A stretch of 64,000 nt of DNA. Origin: Marisalimonas marina. Its GTDB lineage: Bacteria > Pseudomonadota > Alphaproteobacteria > Puniceispirillales > Marisalimonadaceae. The notes under the pieces were generated by a model. The model saw only the letters and a program-made list of their open reading frames with translations. It ran no database searches and had not been told where the DNA came from. How positions within the stretch are numbered: the stretch's first letter is position 1; every line of letters starts with the position of its first letter. A program made the position numbers and the translations under genes. This document shows positions 53,598 through 61,387 of the stretch, piece after piece. The stretch is from positions 124,001-188,000 of the forward strand of contig JAYPPH010000002.1 of assembly GCA_038131365.1 (NCBI GenBank), written 5' to 3'.

Positions 53598-55038
53598 CAT
53601 CAAATTTTTCAATTATTTCAGGAATCTTTAATAAAACTATTTTATTTTTTTCAACCCATTCTTCAAAAACTTTAAAAGGATCATCAGCTTCATCAATCCA
53701 TTTATCTATTAGTGGCCTAGATAAATTCCACATATTAATGTCAGGATTAATTTGTCTTGTGGTCCCTTCGGCCATGACCATATTTTTTTGGAGCAAAGTA
53801 AATTGTGGTTGAACTTCAATGTTAAATTCTTTTGATAAAGTTAATATTTGACCCAATAACTTTGCTAAGGAGACTTCTCCAATGGGCTTATTTAAAATGG
53901 GTGTAGAAATAGCTCTGATTGCTTGTGCAAGATGATTATGTGAAATATTTTCATTTAACATATTTGCTTGAGAATGAATTTCAACGACTTTTTTGTAATT
54001 TTTATTTAAAAGGTGAATAAGAAGAAGGGCTAGAAATTGTCTATCGTTATTTGATAACCGGCCCATTATCCCAAAATCTATAGGAACAAGAGTGCCCTTT
54101 TTATCTATTAAAATATTTCCTGGATGCATGTCTCCATGAAAGAAACCATCTCTAAATACTTGAAGAAAAAAAACTTCAGTCCCTATCTCAGTAATTTTTT
54201 TAATGTCATGATTGTTTTTTTGTAAAGATACTAAATCATCAATTCGAATTCCATAAATATACTCCATAATAAGAATCTTACGACTTGTGATTTCCCAATT
54301 TATTTTAGGCACTCTATAATTAATATTATCCTTAAAATTTTCATAGAGTTCCTCTGCGGCTGCCGCTTCCATGGTGAGATCAAGTTCGTTAAGTGAAACT
54401 TCAGAAAGGACTTCTACATTTTTAGAAAACTTAAATCTTTTTGTATTTGGAATAAAAAATTCTATACATTTTGCACCCCAATAAAAAAAATGAAAATCAT
54501 TAAATAATAACTTCTCAATATTAGGTCTAAGTATTTTAATAGCTACAGTTTCACCATTTTTTAGAATCCCCTTATGTACTTGTGCAACGGAGGCACTCGC
54601 AACTGGTTTTTCTTCAAAAGAAGTAAAAATATTATCAATAATATCTTTTGTTTCAGTTTCTATAATTTCTTTGGCAACTGATCCTGGAAAAGGCTCAATA
54701 TCATCTTGTAATTTTTTAAGATATTCACAAGTCTCTACTCCAATTAAATCTGGTCTCGTAGATAAAGCCTGTCCGATTTTTATAAAGCCAGGCCCAAGGC
54801 TGACAAGGCTTTTAAGAAGCATACTTCCGATTTTCTTATTCTTTTGTCTGTAAAGTACAAAATTAATTAACTTTAGTAAGAAAATGGTTTTTTTATTGAA
54901 AGAACCATTACTAATGATTAAAGAAAAAGCTCCTGATCTACCTAACTTTATCAAAAGAATAAAGCATTTGATTATGAAACCCGGAACCTTCCATAATGGA
55001 TAATTAAGCTTTTGCTGAATAGACATTAGAGTTTCCAA
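53578..55038 (-). CDS. ubiB: Ubiquinone biosynthesis ATPase-like kinase UbiB
   Basis: UbiB is an ABC1/ADCK-family atypical kinase or ATPase needed for ubiquinone synthesis at the inner membrane. The 486-residue protein has the KxGQ motif in LGPGFIKIGQALSTRPDLIG (about 78-97), the ATP-binding VAIKILRPNIEKLL, the catalytic GDMHPGNILID (about 300-310) and PIDFGIMGRL. The family's C-terminal pair of transmembrane helices is not evident: the protein ends with a charged EIIEKFDEFISKK. It overlaps the end of ubiE by 13 bp. Confidence 0.94.
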   Translation of the reverse strand: METLMSIQQKLNYPLWKVPGFIIKCFILLIKLGRSGAFSLIISNGSFNKKTIFLLKLINFVLYRQKNKKIGSMLLKSLVSLGPGFIKIGQALSTRPDLIGVETCEYLKKLQDDIEPFPGSVAKEIIETETKDIIDNIFTSFEEKPVASASVAQVHKGILKNGETVAIKILRPNIEKLLFNDFHFFYWGAKCIEFFIPNTKRFKFSKNVEVLSEVSLNELDLTMEAAAAEELYENFKDNINYRVPKINWEITSRKILIMEYIYGIRIDDLVSLQKNNHDIKKITEIGTEVFFLQVFRDGFFHGDMHPGNILIDKKGTLVPIDFGIMGRLSNNDRQFLALLLIHLLNKNYKKVVEIHSQANMLNENISHNHLAQAIRAISTPILNKPIGEVSLAKLLGQILTLSKEFNIEVQPQFTLLQKNMVMAEGTTRQINPDINMWNLSRPLIDKWIDEADDPFKVFEEWVEKNKIVLLKIPEIIEKFDEFISKK

Positions 55039-55766
55039 CCAGAATGTAGGGAAACAATCCCATTAGACAAATTTCTATATTTTACTCTTGCAAACCCTGC
55101 TTCCGAAAACATTAATGAAAGTTCGTTTTGTGAAGGGAATTGTCTTATTGACTCAACTAAATAGTTATATGCCTCTCTATCTCCGGTAACTTTTTGACCT
55201 ATCATTGGCATATATTTAAATGACCAGATATCATATAATTTTTTTAATAAGCTATTCTGTACATGACTAAACTCTAGACAAATAAAACGACCACCAGGTT
55301 TAAGTATTCGGTAAATTTCTCTTAACGATTGAATTCGATTTGTTATATTTCTGAGGCCAAATCCCATAGACACTCTTTCATAGGAGCTATCTTCAATTGG
55401 TAAATCCTCTGCACTAGCAATTGTCCAGGATAAATTTTTATTATCAATATACTTGGATTTACCTTTTTTTATCATTTCCTTATTAATATCTATGACATGA
55501 GCTGACAATCCGCCAGCGAGCAAAAATTTGATAGAAATATCTCCAGTACCACCAGCAATATCAGCTAGTTTTTGGTGTGGTTGTGGTGCCATCCAGTTAA
55601 TAAGTGCGTCTTTCCATAATCTATGAATACCCAAACTTGTCAGGTCATTCATCAAATCATATTTGCCCGCAACAGAATTAAAAACATTATCAACTAAATT
55701 CTGTTTTTCAATTTTTTTTACTTTTTTGTATCCAAAATCTATAATATTTTCTTGATCTTTTAACAT
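55026..55766 (-). CDS. ubiE: Ubiquinone/menaquinone C-methyltransferase UbiE
   Basis: UbiE does the C-methylation of demethoxy-ubiquinol (and demethylmenaquinol) with SAM. The 246-residue class I methyltransferase has FNSVAGKYDLMNDLTSLGIHRLW (split; about 29-51), the SAM loop LADIAGGTGDISIKFL (about 67-82), the VSMGFGLRNITN signature (about 132-143) and the GGRFICLEFSH strand. The ubiE-ubiB pair divergent from mutM is a standard alphaproteobacterial arrangement. Confidence 0.96.
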   Translation of the reverse strand: MLKDQENIIDFGYKKVKKIEKQNLVDNVFNSVAGKYDLMNDLTSLGIHRLWKDALINWMAPQPHQKLADIAGGTGDISIKFLLAGGLSAHVIDINKEMIKKGKSKYIDNKNLSWTIASAEDLPIEDSSYERVSMGFGLRNITNRIQSLREIYRILKPGGRFICLEFSHVQNSLLKKLYDIWSFKYMPMIGQKVTGDREAYNYLVESIRQFPSQNELSLMFSEAGFARVKYRNLSNGIVSLHSGWKL

Positions 55767-55845
55767 TTTAAACTCAGATGTAATATTTATAATTATGAAT
55801 ATACTTTTTAAATTTATTTAAAGATAGCCATAAAAGGATAAAAGT

Positions 55846-56679
55846 ATGCCAGAATTACCCGAGGTAGAGACGGTTCGTTTAGCTATCAGTAAAGTTGTAA
55901 ATAAGGCACTAATCGAAAAAGTTGATATTTTTAGATACGATTTAAGGTGGAAAATTAAAGATGATTTAAAAATTGACTTAGAAAAAGATTTTTTTAAAAC
56001 TCCTTTCAGACTGGGTAAATATATACTAATTCCAACAAACAAAGAAAATGTTCTCTTAATACATTTGGGAATGAGTGGACAAATCAAAATTCAAAATAAA
56101 AAATATGAGAAAACTAAGCACGATCACATTAATATAGTAGTTAAAACAGAATGTGATCTTACTTATAACATCACTTACAATGATCCAAGAAGATTTGGTT
56201 TTATAGATCTTTTCAAAAAAAAAGACATCCACAAACACTTTTTATTAAATAAATTGGGAGTTGAAGCTCTAGGTAGAGAATTAACTGTTAGTAATTTAAA
56301 ACCTTTATTTATCAATAGAAAAAAGAGTATTAAGAACACTTTAATAGATCAGACAGTAATTGCTGGAATTGGAAATATTTATGCAAGTGAAATTCTATAC
56401 AAAGCAAAAATACACCCATTTAGAATTACAAATAGTTTAAGTGAGATAGATCTGGAATCTATTATAAAAGCGTGTAGGTTTATATTAAAAAAAGCTATAA
56501 AATTAGGCGGCACTACAATTAAAGATCACGCTCAACCTGATGGAAAATTAGGATATTTCAAACAAAAACTTAAAGTTTATGGTAGAGCAGGTAAAAAATG
56601 TTTTAGTTGTAAAAATAACATACTTAATAACTCTATTGCTAATAGATCAACATACTATTGTGATTATTGCCAAATATAA
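55846..56679 (+). CDS. mutM: Formamidopyrimidine-DNA glycosylase MutM (Fpg)
   Basis: MutM removes 8-oxoguanine and formamidopyrimidines and cuts the abasic site by beta/delta-elimination. The 277-residue protein starts MPELPEVETVR, giving the catalytic Pro2 and Glu3. It has LLIHLGMSGQI (about 68-78), NDPRRFGFIDLF (about 109-120), and a C-terminal zinc finger with Cys pairs in CFSCKNN and YYCDYCQ. It is divergent from ubiE and runs into the rpsT leader. Confidence 0.96.
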   Translation: MPELPEVETVRLAISKVVNKALIEKVDIFRYDLRWKIKDDLKIDLEKDFFKTPFRLGKYILIPTNKENVLLIHLGMSGQIKIQNKKYEKTKHDHINIVVKTECDLTYNITYNDPRRFGFIDLFKKKDIHKHFLLNKLGVEALGRELTVSNLKPLFINRKKSIKNTLIDQTVIAGIGNIYASEILYKAKIHPFRITNSLSEIDLESIIKACRFILKKAIKLGGTTIKDHAQPDGKLGYFKQKLKVYGRAGKKCFSCKNNILNNSIANRSTYYCDYCQI

Positions 56680-56765
56680 TTTATAGCTATCAAATTTCTC
56701 AATTTGACTTGACAATTAAGGAAGAACTAACTAAAGGATACTTCTATTTAATATTAGGATTCACG

Positions 56766-57029
56766 ATGGCTAATCACATTTCTGCAAAAAAAAGAATAAG
56801 ACGTAATTCTAGAATGGAAACTGTTAATAAAGTTCGTAAGAATAGAGTTAGGTCTTTTATTAAAAAAGTAGAGCTTGCAATTGAAAAATCTGATAAAAAT
56901 TTAGCATCTGATGCTTTTAAAATAGCTCAGCCTGAAATGCATAGGGCTGTAACAAAAGGTGTTTTTAAGAAAAATACTATTTCAAGAAAATTATCAAGGC
57001 TTTCGGCTAGAATAAAAAAGATAGCCTAG
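56766..57029 (+). CDS. rpsT: 30S ribosomal protein S20
   Basis: S20 binds the 16S rRNA 5' domain. The 87-residue length is exact. It opens MANHISAKKRIRRNSRMETVNK and ends KKNTISRKLSRLSARIKKIA (both typical). ATG 56766 is chosen because AGGA (56756-56759) precedes it and the family starts MAN; the frame is open to 56667 inside mutM, but that part has no S20 similarity. A TTGACA at 56709-56714 could be the -35 of an rpsT promoter, though I see no good -10. An intrinsic terminator follows. Confidence 0.96.
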   Translation: MANHISAKKRIRRNSRMETVNKVRKNRVRSFIKKVELAIEKSDKNLASDAFKIAQPEMHRAVTKGVFKKNTISRKLSRLSARIKKIA

Positions 57030-57050
57030 CCATATTAAATTAATTTTATT

Positions 57051-57078
57051 TAAGAGAGGCTTTTGCCTCTTTTTTTTT
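57051..57078 (+). terminator. Intrinsic terminator after rpsT
   Basis: AGAGGC (57055-57060) and GCCTCT (57065-57070) pair around a TTTT loop, extended by A-T pairs with the preceding AAG, and are followed by eight T to 57078. It ends the rpsT transcript and separates it from dnaA. Confidence 0.9.
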
Positions 57079-57080
57079 AA

Positions 57081-57461
57081 ATAGTGATACAAACGATTCG
57101 TAAGATATAAAAATTTTTTGTGTATTAAAAAATTTATTTTAAGAAAAAAAATCAAATTTAATTTCTAATATTTAATTATTTGTTCTAAAATTTTCTTCTA
57201 AAGAGAATCATAATAAATTCAATATAATAACACAAAAATTTAGAAAAAAAACTTAAGACAATTTTGATAAATATTTTTAAAATTATTAATATTGTTAACA
57301 TTTGAAATTATTTTTGTAAATTCTAACACATTGTTTTATTTAACTTTATTTAAAAAAAATAAAAATCAATCATTTTTTTTAATTTATTATTTACAGACGC
57401 ATTGCGTATGGATTTAAGAAATATATATTCTTCTATTAAGTTAAAAACTTAACTCCTAATT
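57081..57461. other. AT-rich region between rpsT and dnaA; dnaA promoter region and possible origin
   Basis: This 381-bp gap is the longest non-coding stretch in the window and is close to 80% A+T by eye. I find no ORF or RNA gene. It holds two one-mismatch DnaA-box-like 9-mers (TTATTTACA at 57387-57395; the complement of TGTGTATTA at 57119-57127), a GC island palindrome ACGCA-T-TGCGT (57397-57407), and an inverted repeat TTAAGTT/AACTTAA (57436-57452) just before dnaA. Degenerate DnaA boxes are expected by chance at this composition, so an origin is only a possibility; alphaproteobacterial origins often lie elsewhere. Confidence 0.3.
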
Positions 57462-58913
57462 ATGTTGTCCTTATTAATGAATGATATTAGCTTAAATTCA
57501 AATCTTACTGCTTCAAAAGATGCTAATAAAAGTGATTTGTTGGAATTTGATAGGATACAAAATGAAAATTGGGCTAAGTCAAAGGAATTAATATTTAAAA
57601 GCCTAAAACAAGTTGTTTGGAAAGCTTGGATCGAACCTCTTAATTATGAAAGATTTATCGATGGAGTATTATATATTAATGCAAAATCCACATTGATAGC
57701 GAACAGGGCTGAGACTCAGTACTATGAGACTATTTTTCTAAAAGCTAATAATTATTTTGAAAACTTAAAAACAATCAAAATTAGCTCAGTTGAAAAAGAT
57801 GATAATATTATAAAAAATAATAATAAATTATCTTCTGATAACAAAGCTGAACCAGCTTCCCTAACAAATTTATCATTTGTTGATAGCGTATCAATGAAAC
57901 TAAACTCTTCGCTTACATTTGATAATTTTGTTGTTGGTGAATCTAACAGAATGGCCTATGCGGCATCCAAGAGAATATGTGATGCAAAATCACTTGCGTA
58001 TAATCCATTATATATTCACGGTAATGTAGGGATGGGTAAAACACATTTGTTAAATGCTATTGCCATTGAATTAAGAAAAAGTTCACCTGATCTCCAAATT
58101 GCTTTGATGTCTGCTGAGCGTTTTATGTATCAGTTTATCAAAGCTATTAGACTAAAAGATACTTTAAGTTTTAAAGATCAATTTAGATCTATAGATATTT
58201 TGATGATTGATGACATACAGTTTATTGGTGGCAAAGGATCTACTCAAGAAGAGTTTTTTTATACTTTTAATGATTTAATTAATTTAGGAAAACAAATAGT
58301 TATAACCTCTAATAAATCGCCTTTCGAGCTAACAGACTTAGATGATAAGTTAAAGTCAAGATTAGGTGGTGGTCTTGTTATTGATTTTACCCCAACAGAT
58401 TATAAGTTAAGGCTAGATATATTAAAAAAGAAAGTTGGTTTGCTAAATATAGTGGTTCCAATTGAAGTTTTAGATTTTCTTGCAACAAAAATTACTAATA
58501 ATATAAGAGAATTAGAAGGTGCTCTAAATCGTATATGTGCAAATTATGAACTTACTGGTAAAGAAATCAATATCTCTAATTCAGAAGAGTTACTTTCTGA
58601 TATTTTAACAATGAACCAAAAAAAGATTTCTATTGATTATATTAAAGAAAAAGTATGTTCATATTTTAATTTAAATTTATCTCATATGACTTCTTCAAGA
58701 AGATCTATTAACATTGCCAGACCAAGACAAATAGCTATGTACCTTTGTAAACTGTTAACTACCTTTTCTTATCCAGAAATTGGAAAAAATTTTGGAGGTA
58801 AAGACCATACAACCGTTATGCATGCTGTTAAGAAGATAGAAGCGCTATTAATAGTTGACCAAAATCTTAAAAAACAGATCTTCGATATAAAAAAATCAAT
58901 TAATTTGGCTTAG
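57462..58913 (+). CDS. dnaA: Chromosomal replication initiator DnaA
   Basis: DnaA binds oriC and opens it to start replication. The 483-residue protein has domain I (WKAWIEPLNYERF, about 50-62), a short linker, the AAA+ domain III with Walker A GNVGMGKTHLLNA (about 187-199), Walker B ILMIDDIQFIGGK (about 246-258), and the DNA-binding domain IV with SSRRSINIARPRQIAMYLCK and GGKDHTTVMHAVKKI (DnaA-box contacts). The start may be ATG 57462 or ATG 57477; neither has a clear ribosome-binding site, and an inverted repeat precedes them. Confidence 0.96.
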   Translation: MLSLLMNDISLNSNLTASKDANKSDLLEFDRIQNENWAKSKELIFKSLKQVVWKAWIEPLNYERFIDGVLYINAKSTLIANRAETQYYETIFLKANNYFENLKTIKISSVEKDDNIIKNNNKLSSDNKAEPASLTNLSFVDSVSMKLNSSLTFDNFVVGESNRMAYAASKRICDAKSLAYNPLYIHGNVGMGKTHLLNAIAIELRKSSPDLQIALMSAERFMYQFIKAIRLKDTLSFKDQFRSIDILMIDDIQFIGGKGSTQEEFFYTFNDLINLGKQIVITSNKSPFELTDLDDKLKSRLGGGLVIDFTPTDYKLRLDILKKKVGLLNIVVPIEVLDFLATKITNNIRELEGALNRICANYELTGKEINISNSEELLSDILTMNQKKISIDYIKEKVCSYFNLNLSHMTSSRRSINIARPRQIAMYLCKLLTTFSYPEIGKNFGGKDHTTVMHAVKKIEALLIVDQNLKKQIFDIKKSINLA

Positions 58914-58953
58914 CCATTAATTAATGTACTTCCATAAACTATAATGTAATAAC

Positions 58954-58983
58954 TTGCTGAAATTATGTTAAACGTGTTATAAT
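58954..58983 (+). promoter_or_regulatory. Candidate sigma-70-type promoter of dnaN
   Basis: TTGCTG (58954-58959), an 18-bp spacer and a perfect TATAAT (58978-58983) lie 37 bp before the dnaN ATG. The -10 is exact but the -35 matches only three of six bases, and the region is AT-rich, so this is a tentative call. Confidence 0.4.
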
Positions 58984-59019
58984 TTATATAACTTTTTGAC
59001 ATGTAATTGAGGTTAAATA

Positions 59020-60129
59020 ATGCAGTTCACAATAGATAGAAATTCTCTTCTAAAACCTTTGGGACACATTTATTCTGTAGTTGAAAGAAGAAATACAATA
59101 CCTATTTTGTCTAATGTGCTTATTGAAACCAATTCATCTAAAATATCACTTACAGCAACTGATATGGATATGGATATTGTAGAAGTTACTGGATGTATTG
59201 TGTCTCAACAGGGTAAAACCACCTTATCTGCTCATACTTTATATGATATTGTCAGAAAATTACCGGATGGAGCAGAAATAAAAATAGAGCTCTTAGATTT
59301 GAATGTTGAGGTTTCTGCAGGTAAATCTAAATTCATACTTCCAACTTTACCTGTCGATGATTACCCTATTATGACAGAAATTGAAAAGGGGAATGAGTTT
59401 GCTCTTCAGTCTGTTGATATTTTAAATTTGATAGATAATACAAAATTTGCAATTTCTTCAGAAGAAACAAGATATTATCTAAATGGTATTTATTTACATG
59501 TTCCTGAAGATAACAAAGATAAATTAAGAGCTGTTGCTACTGATGGGCATCGTTTGGCCCAAGCTGAAATACCAGTTCCTGATGGAGCCCAGTCAATACC
59601 AGGTATAATAATTCCTCGTAAGGCCGTTGGCGAGATTAGGAAGTTAGCAGAAGGAACAGAACAGGAAGTTAAAGTTATTGTTTCTAAAACGAAAGCAAAA
59701 TTTATTTTTCCATCCTCAATATTAACCACTAAATTAATAGATGGTTCTTTTCCTGATTATCAAAGAGTTATACCAAAAGAAAACTTAAATAAATTAGTTG
59801 TTGCAAACGCTGATTTTTCTAAAGCTGTGGATAGAGTTTCAACAGTATCAATGGAAAAATCACGAGCAATAAAATTATCACTTTACAAAAATTTGCTTTC
59901 TTTGAACGTTAATAGTCACGACTTAGGTAATGCATTTGAAGAATTAGAAATAGATTATGATAGTCAAAATTTGGAAATTGGCTTTAACTCAAAATACTTA
60001 TTAGATATATCTTCACAAATACAAGGTAAAAACATAGAAATCTTATTATCAGACTCTGCGTCTCCAGCATTAATTACTGACCCAGACCAGGATGGTGTTA
60101 TTTTTGTATTAATGCCCATGAGAGTATAA
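59020..60129 (+). CDS. dnaN: DNA polymerase III beta subunit (sliding clamp)
   Basis: The beta clamp encircles DNA and tethers polymerase III. The 369-residue protein has three clamp-fold domains of about 120 residues. It opens MQFTIDRNSLLKPLGHIYSV with the RRNTIPILSNVLI motif (about 24-36), carries VATDGHRLAQAEI (about 174-186) in domain II, and ends in ITDPDQDGVIFVLMPMRV, matching the family C-terminal PMR. It sits between dnaA and recF as in the ancestral order. Confidence 0.97.
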   Translation: MQFTIDRNSLLKPLGHIYSVVERRNTIPILSNVLIETNSSKISLTATDMDMDIVEVTGCIVSQQGKTTLSAHTLYDIVRKLPDGAEIKIELLDLNVEVSAGKSKFILPTLPVDDYPIMTEIEKGNEFALQSVDILNLIDNTKFAISSEETRYYLNGIYLHVPEDNKDKLRAVATDGHRLAQAEIPVPDGAQSIPGIIIPRKAVGEIRKLAEGTEQEVKVIVSKTKAKFIFPSSILTTKLIDGSFPDYQRVIPKENLNKLVVANADFSKAVDRVSTVSMEKSRAIKLSLYKNLLSLNVNSHDLGNAFEELEIDYDSQNLEIGFNSKYLLDISSQIQGKNIEILLSDSASPALITDPDQDGVIFVLMPMRV

Positions 60130-60166
60130 TTTTTTACAAAACTTGATTTGTAAATCTAGGAAAAAT

Positions 60167-61387
60167 ATGAGTAACAACATTTTACCTTTTGAGCATGTTG
60201 AAAATAGAAAGCAAAATGCTCTAAAATTTTATCTTGAAAAACTCTCGTTAAAAAATTTTAGAAACCATGTTGAATTAGATTTACACGTAAATGCTGTACC
60301 AATTTTAATATATGGAGATAATGGATCTGGTAAAACTAATATTTTAGAAGCAATTTCTTTATTGAATCAAGGGAAAGGTCTTAGAAAGTCAAACTTACAA
60401 GACTTTTTATGTCAAAACATAGAAAGTCAGACAAATTCTCTTTGGGGAGTAAATGCTGATATTAAAACACCTAAAGGTAACTTTAATATTGGAACCGGAA
60501 TAAAAGATAATTCATCTCAAAAATCAAGAATTGCAAAGGTGAATTCTGAAAACTTTCTTTTAAGTGCCCTAGATAAAATTGTAAAAATTTTATGGATCAC
60601 TCCACAGATGTGTATGTTGTTTCAATCGGGAATGAGCTCAAAAAGACGGTTTTTAGATCAGCTTGCGTCATCACTTGATAGTTTGCACTTAAGTAGAGTA
60701 TACAAGTTTGAGGCACTTCTAAGGAATAGAAGTAAAATTTTAATGGATCATAAAATTGACGAAGCATGGTTAGACACAATCGAAGGGCAGATATCAGAAT
60801 TATCTGTTGCAATTACAGCAACTAGGATTGATTTAATTAATGAATTAAATAATTTACAGAATAACGAGTTAAAAAATAATTTACTCACAAACAACTTTCC
60901 ACCAGTAGAAGTAAAATTATCAGGAAAAGTTGAGATATTACTCTCAGAAAATCCAGCTTTGGAAGTTGAAAATTATGTTAAACTTATGTTAAAAAAATCA
61001 CGATTTTCTTCAGAAAATTTTAATGTTGGTCCTAATTATACAATAATACAATTTATTAATATTAAAAAAAATAAGAATACTGATTTTTTATCAACTGGAG
61101 AGCAAAAATTAGTTTTAATTTCTTTAATTTTAGCCCATGCAAGGATGTTAAATCAAAAATTTAATATGTCACCTATCTTATTATTGGACGATATAATTGA
61201 GCATTTAGACAAAGATTATAGAAAATCACTTTTCGAAGAAATTATGCGTCATCAAGCTCAAACGTGGTTTACTAGTACAAGTAAAGAAGCATTTGATGAT
61301 TATCCAGGTTTAATAAGGAAAATTGACCTTCTAAAAGTAAAGCAATCTAATAAAGCTAAATATGATTTTCGCCATGGAGAGGTTTAA
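60167..61387 (+). CDS. recF: DNA replication and repair protein RecF
   Basis: RecF is an SMC-like ATPase that loads RecA at gaps with RecO and RecR. The 406-residue protein has KLSLKNFRNHVELDL (about 25-39) and Walker A YGDNGSGKTNILEAI (about 48-62), a helical middle, and the C-terminal FLSTGEQKLVLISLIL signature (about 305-320) and Walker B ILLLDDIIEHLD. ATG 60167 is chosen because AGGAA precedes it; about 22 residues extend before the usual RecF start. It ends directly before gyrB. Confidence 0.94.
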   Translation: MSNNILPFEHVENRKQNALKFYLEKLSLKNFRNHVELDLHVNAVPILIYGDNGSGKTNILEAISLLNQGKGLRKSNLQDFLCQNIESQTNSLWGVNADIKTPKGNFNIGTGIKDNSSQKSRIAKVNSENFLLSALDKIVKILWITPQMCMLFQSGMSSKRRFLDQLASSLDSLHLSRVYKFEALLRNRSKILMDHKIDEAWLDTIEGQISELSVAITATRIDLINELNNLQNNELKNNLLTNNFPPVEVKLSGKVEILLSENPALEVENYVKLMLKKSRFSSENFNVGPNYTIIQFINIKKNKNTDFLSTGEQKLVLISLILAHARMLNQKFNMSPILLLDDIIEHLDKDYRKSLFEEIMRHQAQTWFTSTSKEAFDDYPGLIRKIDLLKVKQSNKAKYDFRHGEV

